Assembly: GCF_000961095.1 (NCBI RefSeq)
Contig: NZ_CP011058.1
Location: forward strand, 3,623,501 to 3,687,500
DNA length: 64,000 nt
Direction of reading: 5' to 3'
Source of the DNA: Paenibacillus beijingensis
GTDB taxonomy: Bacteria > Bacillota > Bacilli > Paenibacillales > Paenibacillaceae
This document shows, piece after piece, positions 26,889 through 36,183 of the stretch. The notes below the pieces were generated by a model. That model made no database searches and had not been told where the DNA came from. It was given only the letters and a program-made list of their open reading frames with translations. How positions within the stretch are numbered: position 1 is the first letter of the stretch; each line of letters opens with the position of its first letter. Made by a program: the position numbers and the translations under genes.

Positions 26889-29768
26889 ATGAGTAAACAT
26901 TTCAATAAAACCAAGAAGAGTTTGTTAACTAAGATTACGGCTTTCTCTGTCCTTTCCACTCTGGGACTCACGACAGCAATTACGGGATCGGTTTCAGCTC
27001 AGGATAGTGAATTCACAAGGCACGGAGCAGGTCCGATGTATTTTATGACGTATGAGCATCAGTGGACGAAAAATACATTCATGCCCGAGAAGCGTTATAA
27101 GGAAAATATCGACTGGATGGCAAAAAATTTTCTGCCGTATGGCTATAACATGGTTTCCACGGATGGATGGATTGAGGGAGCCACTCTGCTTAATAAAAAT
27201 GGATATGTTGTGAGCCATAATGATAAATGGATGACTAATCCATTGAACATGGACGGTAATGAAGAAGTCACGCTCGGTAAATTACTGAATGGAGATTTTG
27301 AAGAAGGCATTGAGAGTGGATGGAAAGTAGAAACTGATGCATGGTTTGGCGTCGATGCGAATGATGCGTATGAAGGTTCAAAATTGTGGGTGTATCACCC
27401 TGAGCCGCATACGGCAAAAGTTTCTCAAACCGTCAAAGAACTGGAAAATGGAAATTATACGGTCACAGCACGGGTGAAATTCCCGAATGACGTTCAAGAT
27501 TACGTTGACGGTACAAGCACGGCCAACATGAAGCTGACAAACTATGCAGAAGCAAAAGAGGGAGAGGAAGCACCTGAACAAGTCGCCCTGTTGAAGGAAG
27601 GTTTGACCGATGAATACGGAAAAGCGCGTTATGGACTTTTTGAACTTCAGGCAGAGGTGACAAACGGCCAGCTGAAGGTTGAGTTTAACGTAGACGCCAA
27701 AGGACAACATAGCTCCTTCCAACTCGATAATGTCGAGCTTTACAAGACGGGAGAAAAGCCTGCGGAAGGTAACGAGGAGAATGAGCCGTTCCAGTATCCA
27801 TCGGAAAAATATCCGGAAGGCCATACTTGGAAATTCTGGGGCGACTATCTTAAAGAAAAGGGCATGGAATTCGGCATTTATTACAACCTGCTTTGGATAA
27901 GTCCCGAGGTTGTTAAAAACCCGGATAAATATATTGTCAAAGGAACAGAAAACAATCCAGGCGGCCCGACATATGTTGTGGACCTCATTGATCAAGGTGA
28001 TCCGAATGATCCGACAGACGGCGACCGGTTTAACGGCGGACAAGGTAATGCGCGTTCGCTTTATTGGGTCGACGTCAATCATCCGGACGCTGAAAAATAT
28101 ATAAAGGGTTACATTGAATTTTTTGCAGAGCAAGGAGCACAGTTTCTGCGTGTAGATTTCCTTTCCTGGTATGAAACCGGAACGGATGCAGGTATTGGAA
28201 CGGTAGGAAGGGCACATGGCGGAGAGCGGTATGAAAAAGCGCTAAAATGGATGTCGGAAGCATCTAAGGAAAACAACGTCTTTTTAAGTCTGGTCATGCC
28301 CCATCTCTTTAACCACGGAGAAGTCGAACACAAATACGGCGATATGATCCGAATTAATGAAGACGTTTTCTCGGGCAGTTGGGATCATATCAGCGGCAGA
28401 CGCCAGGAATGGCAGCCGGGCTGGTCACAGTGGGCAAACTCTTTTCAAGGTTTTACCGGATTCTCTGATATTGGCGGTCGTTCAAGCATGATTTTAGATG
28501 GAGATTTCCTCAGGCTGAATACGTTCTCAGGATCTTATAAGGAAAATGAGAAGAAAACAACATTGTCTCTTTACACGTTGGCAGGATCTCCAATAGCGAT
28601 TGCCGATCAATACGACACAATTGGCGACAATTATAAGTACTATCAAAACACCGAGTTGATTGAGTTCAACAAAATGGGGCTGGTCGGAAAGCCAATCTAT
28701 GAGAGTGCCGTTCCTTATGAGCAGTCAAATGCAAGCCGTGACAGCCATCGCTGGGCAGGTCAGCTGCCGGACGGTTCATGGGTAGTCGGTTTGTTCAACC
28801 GCAATGATGAAAGTAAAACCTTCGATTTCGATTTTAAAGAAGAACTGGGTATTGAAAAAGGCCAGGTCCGCGATGTATGGGCTCATAAAGACCTTGGCAT
28901 CCAGTCCTCCCATTCCGTGACACTCGAGCCCCATGACAGTGTTGTCTTGAAAGTCGTACCGACAACACCGGATAAAACTTTTGAAGCAGAAGTTGCTTCT
29001 TATTCGAAAGGTATTCAATTCGCCAATGCGACTGAAGGTCATGATGGATTTGGTTATCTAAATGGATTTAACAAGGCAGGGGAAAGTGTCACGTATGCGA
29101 TCAGTGCCCAAACAGCAGGAATCTATCACCTGGATTTAAAATATTTTGCGGATGAAGCCAGTGGAGCAGCCCTCCAGGTAAGAGATGTGAAAAGTGGTGA
29201 AACCACTTATTCAGAGTCGGTTTTATTGAACGCGACGCACGGTAAATGGAAAAAAGCGAATCAAAAAGTTGAGCTTAAGGAAGGAACGAACCTTGTAACG
29301 GTTAATGCTGCTCACGGTAACTTTAATCTTGACTCCATCACAGTTGAAAATGTCCAGGGTGAAAAAACCATCCTACAAAATGGCGATTTCGAAGGAGGAT
29401 TCGATAACTGGAGCCGCAGCAACATGGTTAATCAGTCCATTGTTGAAGGGGCTGTTCAAATTGGTGGCGAGGAAGCGTTTAAATCTGATCTCTGGCAATA
29501 TGTTGTTCCAAATGAAGGCACCTATACGCTGACTGCTGATGTCAAACGAAACGGTAATTTTGATGAAGCTTACCTTTATGTCGAAAACGGTAAAGATAAG
29601 CAAATCATTGAGGTTCCTGCATCTGACGTCCTGAAAACGGTTACTATTTCTGGGATCAAAGTATCAAAAGGTGACGTTCTGAAAATTGGAAACATTGCCA
29701 ATGCACAAGCGGGTGGTACGCTGTCAATGGATAATGTCCGACTCACCCTTCAGGATGATCAAGATTGA
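26889..29768 (+). CDS. Secreted GH27-like (clan GH-D) multidomain glycoside hydrolase
   Basis: 959 aa with a Sec signal peptide (residues 1-38, ending VSAQD). The barrel begins GPMYFMTYEHQW...YGYNMVSTDGW. It is interrupted at about residues 130-290 by a carbohydrate-binding-like module (LLNGDFEEGIESGWKVE...), then resumes with GMEFGIYYN, FLRVDFLSW (probable nucleophile Asp423) and RINEDVFSG (candidate acid/base near 490). GLFNRND marks the C-terminal beta domain. Two more binding modules follow (from about residue 695 and 825). Candidates are isomaltodextranase or alpha-galactosidase activity; the neighbouring glucan genes favour the first, but that is inference. AAGGAGG precedes the ATG. Confidence 0.8.
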   Translation: MSKHFNKTKKSLLTKITAFSVLSTLGLTTAITGSVSAQDSEFTRHGAGPMYFMTYEHQWTKNTFMPEKRYKENIDWMAKNFLPYGYNMVSTDGWIEGATLLNKNGYVVSHNDKWMTNPLNMDGNEEVTLGKLLNGDFEEGIESGWKVETDAWFGVDANDAYEGSKLWVYHPEPHTAKVSQTVKELENGNYTVTARVKFPNDVQDYVDGTSTANMKLTNYAEAKEGEEAPEQVALLKEGLTDEYGKARYGLFELQAEVTNGQLKVEFNVDAKGQHSSFQLDNVELYKTGEKPAEGNEENEPFQYPSEKYPEGHTWKFWGDYLKEKGMEFGIYYNLLWISPEVVKNPDKYIVKGTENNPGGPTYVVDLIDQGDPNDPTDGDRFNGGQGNARSLYWVDVNHPDAEKYIKGYIEFFAEQGAQFLRVDFLSWYETGTDAGIGTVGRAHGGERYEKALKWMSEASKENNVFLSLVMPHLFNHGEVEHKYGDMIRINEDVFSGSWDHISGRRQEWQPGWSQWANSFQGFTGFSDIGGRSSMILDGDFLRLNTFSGSYKENEKKTTLSLYTLAGSPIAIADQYDTIGDNYKYYQNTELIEFNKMGLVGKPIYESAVPYEQSNASRDSHRWAGQLPDGSWVVGLFNRNDESKTFDFDFKEELGIEKGQVRDVWAHKDLGIQSSHSVTLEPHDSVVLKVVPTTPDKTFEAEVASYSKGIQFANATEGHDGFGYLNGFNKAGESVTYAISAQTAGIYHLDLKYFADEASGAALQVRDVKSGETTYSESVLLNATHGKWKKANQKVELKEGTNLVTVNAAHGNFNLDSITVENVQGEKTILQNGDFEGGFDNWSRSNMVNQSIVEGAVQIGGEEAFKSDLWQYVVPNEGTYTLTADVKRNGNFDEAYLYVENGKDKQIIEVPASDVLKTVTISGIKVSKGDVLKIGNIANAQAGGTLSMDNVRLTLQDDQD

Positions 29769-29834
29769 GCAAAATCTACCGCCACGAAGCTATATCATTG
29801 CGTTTTATAAGGTGAAGAAATGAAAGAAAGCGAG

Positions 29835-29869
29835 AATTGACTCCGGTGAAAATCGGAGTCAATTTTTTT
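29835..29869 (+). terminator. Rho-independent terminator of the ROK/GH27 unit
   Basis: Perfect 11-bp stem AATTGACTCCG / CGGAGTCAATT, then a T-run. Confidence 0.9.
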
Positions 29870-30017
29870 ACGGATTCGATGTATTCCTAAAGGTACGATT
29901 TTCGGCCCGTTATTTTTCCGACTAAACTTATTGACTTTAACGTATATTGAGTTAAGATAAATACAACAGATTATGGGAGCGCTGAAGAGGATTTTATTAA
30001 TATATGGGGGATCGAAA

Positions 30018-30353
30018 ATGAAGACAGTGGCGATCATCGGAGGAAGCCAAACCGAAACGTTCAAAAAAATGGGTGAAAAGCGCGGTTTAATCATAGAGCA
30101 TCATAATGGAAAAACGGGTGGAGGCTCAGTGGAACATTATTTTCAACGAATTATCAATAAAGCGGATGTTATTATCATTTTAAAAGGCGCCATAAGTCAT
30201 TCTTCGATGTGGGCCGTGCGGGAGCTCGCAGAAAAAAAGGGGAAGAAGATCGACTACCACGATGGGTTCGGCGCATCCGGGGCGTTGGAAAAGGCTCTGC
30301 AATTATCGCTTCCCATGCCGCGCAAAGTTTCGATGACAAAAGCCGTAGAGTAA
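30018..30353 (+). CDS. DUF2325 family protein
   Basis: 111 aa starting MKTVAIIGGSQTETFKKMGE, with the DVIIILKGAISHSSMWAVRELA segment typical of this small Rossmann-like family. Function is unknown; members often accompany nucleotide or metal-linked genes. GGGGGAT precedes the ATG at 30018; an upstream in-frame start at 29973 lacks a ribosome site. It stands alone here. Confidence 0.8.
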   Translation: MKTVAIIGGSQTETFKKMGEKRGLIIEHHNGKTGGGSVEHYFQRIINKADVIIILKGAISHSSMWAVRELAEKKGKKIDYHDGFGASGALEKALQLSLPMPRKVSMTKAVE

Positions 30354-30542
30354 ATTTGTCTATCAATTAGCTCCCTTCTGCAGATGCTTAAAACGCATCA
30401 ATAGCAGTCAACTTTAAAGTCATTCCCGATCATCTCCATTCGAACTATATCATCAGTCAGTTTTGGGTAATGGAAGACGGCTAAAATGACGGTTGTAAAC
30501 CCATCGTACGCGTGAACTGTTAGTGCTGTAGTCTTGTATTAT
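30354..30542. other. Intergenic stretch without recognisable gene
   Basis: AT-rich, no open reading frame of note, no conserved motif seen before the promoter at 30543. Confidence 0.5.
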
Positions 30543-30570
30543 TTGACAAAATACTACACGATGTTATATT
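30543..30570 (+). promoter_or_regulatory. Sigma-A promoter of the former sulfonate operon
   Basis: TTGACA (30543-30548), 16 nt, TATATT (30565-30570). A short hairpin AAAGTAAAT / ATTTACTTT (30578-30603) follows near the expected start of transcription. Confidence 0.65.
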
Positions 30571-30606
30571 CCAATTCAAAGTAAATCTCTATGAATTTAC
30601 TTTTTT

Positions 30607-30680
30607 GTCAACTGGTCAACCAGAGACTCATTATTTTCTGCGGAACTCATAGTTCCAAAGAAAACAATGAGTCTTTTTTT
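30607..30680 (+). promoter_or_regulatory. Leader hairpin plus terminator (copy 1)
   Basis: GTCAA, then CTGG-TCAA-CCAG as a small stem-loop, then AGAC. This AGAC opens the 5' arm of a long terminator stem (AGACTCATT... / ...AATGAGTCT, 16 bp with one mismatch), capped by GGAACT/AGTTCC and ended by seven T. The same layout recurs at 33561. It has the architecture of an attenuator. Confidence 0.65.
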
Positions 30681-30824
30681 GGGCTGGTGTTTTCAGAAAA
30701 CCAATTAAATGAAATTTTACAAAAATGAACAAAAAGAAGTCCATTGTGATTAAAGAAATTCGCGTTTAAATCAAGAAACCAAGGTATGTTTCAATTTTTA
30801 TTATTCAAAGGGCGTGTTAGAGAG

Positions 30825-31466
30825 ATGAGATTAAATAAAAAGACAGCGAGTAAATTGGGTTTATTACTCACCGCAGTGGCCATGGTGGCCTTCATTCTAT
30901 CAGGCTGCGGCGGAAAAAATGATGCAGCAACCGCTTCCGGCAACGCCCCCTCCTCTGGAAAAAAGGAACTGCGCATCGGCCATCAAAAATACGGTACATT
31001 GAGCTTTCTAAGAGCTCAGGGGACTTTAGATAAAGTACTGAAAGAACAAGGTTACACCGTTACATGGACAGAGTTTCCGGGCGGGCCGCAGCTGCTTGAA
31101 GCTCTGAACGTGGGCAGTATTGATTTCGGCTCTACCGGAGAAGCGCCTCCGATCTTTGCACAAGCTGCCAGCACAGAACTCGTTTATCTTGGCTACGAGC
31201 CGCCAAGTCCGCAAAGCGAAGCTATTCTCGTTCAAGAGGATTCCCCGATTAAGAGCGTGGCCGAACTTAAAGGCAAAAAGGTTGCGCTCAATAAAGGCTC
31301 CAACGTGCATTACCTGCTCGTTAAACACCTCGAGAAAGCAGGGTTGAAGGAAAACCTCCTGTGGGGGAGTGAAGACGCAACCGCCGATGAAATCGTCGAG
31401 GCAACGGGAAATGCCCAAATCCACGATACGATCATGAAGCTGCCCATGCAGTATGACGGAGAGTAA
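30825..31466 (+). pseudogene. Truncated SsuA-like sulfonate-binding lipoprotein fused to ABC exporter debris
   Basis: Residues 1-175 are a sulfonate ABC binding protein: lipobox LSGC (Cys28), LRIGHQKYGTLSFLRAQGTL, GSIDFGSTGEAPPIFAQAA. From about 31350 the same frame continues as ENLLWGSEDAT and AQIHDTIMKLPMQYD, which is the segment between the Q-loop and signature motif of an ABC exporter ATPase. The second half of SsuA is therefore lost and the open frame is a deletion fusion. The product is unlikely to work. Confidence 0.85.
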
Positions 31467-31674
31467 GATCCTGTCAACTTTGAAGTCATATGCCTGCACA
31501 ACGCTATTCATCACCCAGAAGGTGAGTGCGGCGAAGGAGGCGGACAGAATTATTTTGCTGGAAGACGGGCAGATGCTGGCTCAAGGCACTCACGAGGCGC
31601 TGCTTCGGTCTTCGTCTCTGTATCGGCAGATTGTATTTTCTCGGCTTAACGAGGAGACCGTACCCCATGCATAA
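31453..31674 (+). pseudogene. C-terminal piece of an ABC exporter ATPase
   Basis: TESKILSTLKSYACTTLFITQK, then the H-loop region without its usual His, and RIILLEDGQMLAQGTHEALL. The LSGGQ signature and Walker B that should precede it are deleted at the junction with the preceding fragment (about 31455). It overlaps the next exporter gene by 8 nt (ATGCATAA), as intact heterodimeric exporters often do. Confidence 0.8.
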
Positions 31675-33422
31675 CCGGAAAGGAACCACACGAAGCTGGA
31701 TTACTGCACTGAGGAACATCTGGACTTATCTTTCCCGCTACCGGCTGCTGCTTATGTTGATCTTTTGCCTGGTCGTCGTGAGCTCCGCCCTTAGCTTGGT
31801 TGGCCCTTATCTAATCGGGTTTACCATTGACCACAAATTGAGCGGTAACGACCGTAGCGGGCTGCTTGGCATGATCGGCATACTATTAGCCGTTTATTTG
31901 TCAGGCACGTTCAGTACCGTCTTGCAAAATGTTCTCATGATCGGTGTTGCGCAAAAAACGGTCGCATCGATCCGGAGCGCACTGTTCAGCCATCTGCTTA
32001 AGCTTCCTATTTCCTTCTACTTGAGACGTCAGCAGGGGGAAGTCATGAGCAGACTGACCAATGATATCGATAATATCAGTCAAACGTTGAAACAGCTCAT
32101 TTATTCAGCTATGTTCCAGTTTGTTGACCTTTGCCGGAATGCTGGGGCTGATGTTTTGGCTGAGTCCCCTGCTGACGTTAATTACGCTAATCGTTGTCCC
32201 GCTTATGTTTCTCGGTATGAAATGGATTACGACACGTACGGGAAAATTATTTAAAGAGCAGCAAATCCAGTTGGGAGCGATGAACGGATTTATTGAAGAA
32301 ACGCTGTCCGGACAGCGAATGATAACGGCTTATTCACGGGAGCGAAAGGTGCTGGAGCAATTCAGAGATAGAAACGAGCGCTACAAAGTCTCGGCGTATT
32401 GGGCGCAAACCTACTCGGGGTTCATTTCCAAATTAATGATCGTATTGAACAATTTAAGCTTTGCCATCATTGCGGGGGCCGGGGGGCTGCTGGCGTTGAA
32501 CGGAAAGGTGACTGTCGGCGTCATTGTAACGTTTACGGAATATGCGCGGCAATTCACCAGACCGCTTAACGACCTCGCCAATCAAGTCAATACGGTGCTT
32601 TCCGCGGTTGCTGGAGCGGAGCGGGTCTTCGAGATTATGGCGGAGGAAAACGAGACAGACGGTGAAGACGCAATAGAGCTGAAGAGTGTAAAGGGCGAAA
32701 TTCAATTCTCGAATGTTTCTTTCTCGTACGGTCAAGAGGGTCGGAATACGCTGGTCGATATCAATTTTCATATGTCTCCCGGTGAAACCGTCGCTTTGGT
32801 CGGGCAGACCGGAGCCGGCAAATCGACAATTGTCCAACTGATTTCAAGATTTTACGATGTCGAGCAAGGCCGGATTCTAATCGACAAACAAGACATTGGC
32901 AGTATAAAGCGAAATAGTTTGCGCAGTCATTTGGGATTCGTGCTGCAGGACGTGTTCCTTTTTGACGGGACCATTCGTGAAAATATCCGTTACGGGAATC
33001 TTAAGGCAACGGACGAAGAAGTCGAGCAAGCAGCCAAGTTAGCTAATTTGCATGTATTTATCGTCAAACTTCCGGATGGATATGACACGAAATTGAGCTA
33101 TGACAAAAACCGGATCAGTGAAGGGCAAAAGCAGCTCTTATCGATTGCCAGGACCATTTTGGCCAATCCATCGATTCTCGTTCTGGATGAAGCGACAAGC
33201 AGCGTCGATACTGTAACCGAGATTAAAATTCAGGATGCGTTATACAAGCTAATGCGGGGACGGACATGCATCGTGATCGCACATCGATTAAACACGATCC
33301 GTCAGGCGGATCAAATCATCGTGCTTCATCAAGGACACATTGTGGAAAAAGGCTCGCATGAATCGCTTTTGCAGAAAAAAGGGTTTTATTATGATCTCCA
33401 TCACGCTAAAAAGTCCGGATAA
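31667..33422 (+). pseudogene. ABC exporter (membrane plus ATPase), frameshifted
   Basis: Read as one protein it has the transmembrane domain from MHNRKGTTRSW, with membrane helices through residue about 300, and an ATPase domain with GQTGAGKST, the signature ISEGQKQ and LVLDEATSSVD. A one-base loss near 32118-32124 splits it: the first frame runs off after MFQFV and the second resumes at LTFAGMLGLMFW. Its partner upstream is also destroyed, so the exporter is probably non-functional, unless this is a sequence error. Confidence 0.85.
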
Positions 33423-33501
33423 GCAGTAGGAAGAGATCTTTATGGCGAGAGGAAGAGAGCATTTTCACTAAAATCTGTGACCTCTTGGTGAATTGACGCG
33501 G

Positions 33502-33530
33502 TTGACGGAGTATAAGGTCGATGATAAAAT
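33502..33530 (+). promoter_or_regulatory. Promoter of the AprAB-like operon
   Basis: TTGACG (33502-33507), 17 nt, TAAAAT (33525-33530) with an extended TGA in front of the -10. Confidence 0.65.
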
Positions 33531-33560
33531 TAACTAATCCTATCTAAATAGTTTTTTATT

Positions 33561-33609
33561 GTTAACCAGATAACTGGAGACACATGCCGATCGAGCTGTG
33601 TCTCTTTTT
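33561..33609 (+). promoter_or_regulatory. Leader hairpin plus terminator (copy 2)
   Basis: GTTAA, CCAG-ATAA-CTGG, AGAC, then the terminator GAGACACA / TGTGTCTC followed by five T. Against copy 1 at 30607, the four-base stem is reversed in sequence (CCAG/CTGG versus CTGG/CCAG) but still pairs, and the flanking GTYAA and AGAC are kept. That is covariation, so an RNA structure is likely. Confidence 0.65.
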
Positions 33610-33628
33610 GCGTTTAGGAGGCTGGAAG

Positions 33629-35278
33629 ATGAAAAGTAAAAGTGACTTACAGCTGACTGCCGACGTTCTCGTACTCGGAGGCGGTCCGGCAGGGGCGTGG
33701 GCAGCCTGGAGTGCAGCGAAGCAAGGCGCGAAGGTCGTCATCGCGGATAAAGGTTTTCTCGGTTCGAGCGGAGCGACGGCGCCCGGAGGAACGAATTTGC
33801 TTTATTTGCCGCCCGATCGAGAAAAGCGGAATGCAGCGGTGCAGCAGCGTTACCGCGAAAGCGGTTATTTGGCGGAGCCGGCATGGATTCATCGCGTGCT
33901 GGACCAAGTCTATGAAAGCTTGCTGCTCGTGGAATCGTGGGGTTATCCGTTTCGCCGGGATGATGACGGTACGCCGCTGCGCGACCATCTTCAAGGACCG
34001 GAATATATGAAAATTATGCGCCGCGCAGTAAGCAGAGCCGGCGTTACGATTCTGGACCAATCGCCGGCGCTCGAGCTGCTTGCGGATGAATATGGCGTTG
34101 GCGGAGCCCGCGGCCTATCCCGCCTTGAATGTAAGGAGTGGAAGGTGCGGGCGAACGCGGTCATCATCGCCACTGGGGGATGCGCATTTCTTAGCAAAGG
34201 GCTCGGCTGTAACGTGTTGACTGGCGACGGTCTGCTTATGGCCTCAGAGCTCGGAATCGAGCTGTCCGGTATGGAATTTTCCCGTCAGTATGCGCCCAGC
34301 GCTGCTTTTGCCACTGTCACCCGCGGCAGGCTGCTCGGCTGGGCGACGTATACCAGGGAAGACGGAGAAATCCTTGAGCCCGGCGGTCCTCGGGCGGGAG
34401 ACTTTCTTCCGCGCATGCTGAGCAAAGGGCCGGTATATGCAGTTTTGGATAAAGCGGACACGGAAGAAAAAAGAACGATTCTCCGAAATTCGCACGCCAT
34501 ATTTTTTCTCCCTTATGACCGGGCCGGCATTGATCCGTTCACACAACGGTTTCCGCTTACGCTGCGCTATGAGGGCACGGTGAGGGGAACGGGCGGCATT
34601 CGCCTGACGGGTGACGATTGCTCCACGACAGTCGCCGGATTATACGCAGCGGGGGATGCGGCAACTCGCGAGCGAATAACCGGGGGGAAATCGGGAGGAG
34701 GCGCATTTAACGCCTCTTGGGCGATCTCATCAGGCACATGGTCGGGTAAAGCCGCGGCGGACTATGCGCTGTCTCAAGGCCACGATGCCCGTCATCGCAA
34801 CCTGCGTCCGGCTGGGCGGTATGGACTCGCGTCACAGGGAGCAGGAGGTCCGGAACGGTCAGTGCCTGAGCTGGATGCACACGCCATTATTGAAGCGGTT
34901 CAACGCGAGGTATTCCCGCTGGAAATCAATTACTTCCGCAGCGAGCCTGTGCTGCGCGCTTCGCTTAATCGGCTGAACGATCTATGGCCTCTTCTACGTG
35001 GCCGCGTTCAATGTAACGTTCAGCAACGTGTCCGGGCACGAGAAGCTGCGGCAATGACTGCCACCGCCAGGTGGATGTATACGGCCGCGCTAGCTCGGCG
35101 CGAAACGAGAGGAATGCATACGCTTTGCGAATATCCGTTGACGGATCCCGCCCAGCAGTACCGTTTGCTTGTATCCGGCCTCGATGCGATCCAGGTAAGA
35201 CCGGAGAGCGGCACAGCTTTGCTGCAGAGCCCTTATTCAAGTCGATCCGACTTTTACGGGGAGGTGCCAACTTCATGA
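33629..35278 (+). CDS. FAD-dependent oxidoreductase, AprA/fumarate reductase flavoprotein family
   Basis: 549 aa. The FAD-binding GGGPAG is at residues 17-22, with SSGATAPGGTN near 48, IIATGGCAFLSKGLG near 185, and AGDAATRERITGGKSGGGAFNASWA near 350; the last part is the conserved substrate/FAD block of this family. It pairs with the ferredoxin gene that overlaps its stop (ATGA), the same organisation as adenylylsulfate reductase AB. In Firmicutes such pairs are often linked to sulfonate transporters. TAGGAGG precedes ATG at 33629. Whether it handles APS or another sulfur compound is not known. Confidence 0.85.
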   Translation: MKSKSDLQLTADVLVLGGGPAGAWAAWSAAKQGAKVVIADKGFLGSSGATAPGGTNLLYLPPDREKRNAAVQQRYRESGYLAEPAWIHRVLDQVYESLLLVESWGYPFRRDDDGTPLRDHLQGPEYMKIMRRAVSRAGVTILDQSPALELLADEYGVGGARGLSRLECKEWKVRANAVIIATGGCAFLSKGLGCNVLTGDGLLMASELGIELSGMEFSRQYAPSAAFATVTRGRLLGWATYTREDGEILEPGGPRAGDFLPRMLSKGPVYAVLDKADTEEKRTILRNSHAIFFLPYDRAGIDPFTQRFPLTLRYEGTVRGTGGIRLTGDDCSTTVAGLYAAGDAATRERITGGKSGGGAFNASWAISSGTWSGKAAADYALSQGHDARHRNLRPAGRYGLASQGAGGPERSVPELDAHAIIEAVQREVFPLEINYFRSEPVLRASLNRLNDLWPLLRGRVQCNVQQRVRAREAAAMTATARWMYTAALARRETRGMHTLCEYPLTDPAQQYRLLVSGLDAIQVRPESGTALLQSPYSSRSDFYGEVPTS

Positions 35279-35655
35279 TCGAACTCGTCAGCAAAGACCG
35301 GTGCGTTCAGTGCAGCTTATGTGTGAAAGTGTGCCCGACCAATGTGTTCGATACGGGTACGGATGGCGTTCCCATAATCGCCCGGCAGGAGGATTGCCAA
35401 ACGTGCTTCATCTGTGAAGCGTATTGTCCGGTCGATGCGCTCTATGTGTCTCCTTATGCGGACGTTTCGGTAACGTACGAGGAAAACGAGCTGGCTGAAA
35501 AGGGATTGCTCGGCAGTTGGCGGGCAACGATCGGCTGGGGACCTGGGCGGACGAAGCTGGCCGCCATCGACACGACCCCGTTTATTGATTGGATTCTTCC
35601 TCGGCGTTCGAACGGGGAGGCGGCGGATTCGAGGCGGGACCGAGCAGTAGAATAG
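35275..35655 (+). CDS. Ferredoxin-type 4Fe-4S protein, AprB-like partner
   Basis: 126 aa with two 4Fe-4S motifs: C10xxC13xxC16xxxC20P and C41xxC44xxC47xxxC51P. The C-terminal 60 residues lack cysteines and include GSWRATIGWGPG. GGGGAGG lies upstream and the start overlaps the flavoprotein's stop. It should carry electrons to or from the flavoprotein. Confidence 0.88.
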   Translation: MIELVSKDRCVQCSLCVKVCPTNVFDTGTDGVPIIARQEDCQTCFICEAYCPVDALYVSPYADVSVTYEENELAEKGLLGSWRATIGWGPGRTKLAAIDTTPFIDWILPRRSNGEAADSRRDRAVE

Positions 35656-35717
35656 GAGTGATAATTCCATTACCCGATAGTCTGTGAAGAATTTTCATCA
35701 GCGAGGAGGGCGGATCA

Positions 35718-35973
35718 ATGGCAAAATCCGAACGAGCAGCGGCGGAAGCAGGCGACACGGTATCGTATCCTTTCGAGCAGCCTGTCTGGGGAAGTTACAC
35801 AGATGTGAAGAAGCCGCGTCATGATTTTCCAGACACTTTGTGATCTGGTCGCTATTGATATCCCCCAATCTGTAGAAGGAAAGAGTTTAGCTCCAGCCAT
35901 CAAGGATCCACATGCCAATATTCGGGATTCGTTATATTTCGGTTATGGGGATGTCATCCGCGTAAACCTCTAG
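35718..35973 (+). pseudogene. Unknown 5' fragment joined to sulfatase C-terminal scrap
   Basis: The ATG at 35718 (behind GAGGAGGG) starts MAKSERAAAEAGDTVSYPF, unidentified, and stops at 35842 after about 40 codons. In another frame from 35821 the text reads TLCDLVAIDIPQSVEGKSLA, then RDSLYFGYGDVIRVNL, typical of the C-terminal part of arylsulfatase-type enzymes. Both are fragments brought together by deletion. The sulfatase piece is consistent with a former sulfur-scavenging region. Confidence 0.65.
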
Positions 35974-36183
35974 AAGAGGGTGGTTGGTGAAAATTTTTAA
36001 ACAGCATTAAGGAGAGGCGAGCCTCTCCTTTTTATTTTCTTTTTTTATACCAATTCACTTAATACCCGATGTGTCTACTAGACAAAATGCAAAATCTATA
36101 TCGACATATTTCTCGAAGCAGTCTTGTTGGAGAGATACAGTCTCCATCGGATTTTATTACGCTCAATGGGGTTGTTGCTCTAA

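Noticed and set aside
30578..30680. Possible S-box (SAM-I) or T-box riboswitch upstream of the SsuA-like gene
   Set aside because: The conserved S-box GAGGGA-type core and the T-box GGGTGG sequence are absent; the hairpin with GTYAA/AGAC is different.
30607..30680. ANTAR- or BglG-type antiterminator site
   Set aside because: ANTAR targets need two hexaloop hairpins and BglG-type sites a longer asymmetric stem; here the loop has four bases and neither motif fits.
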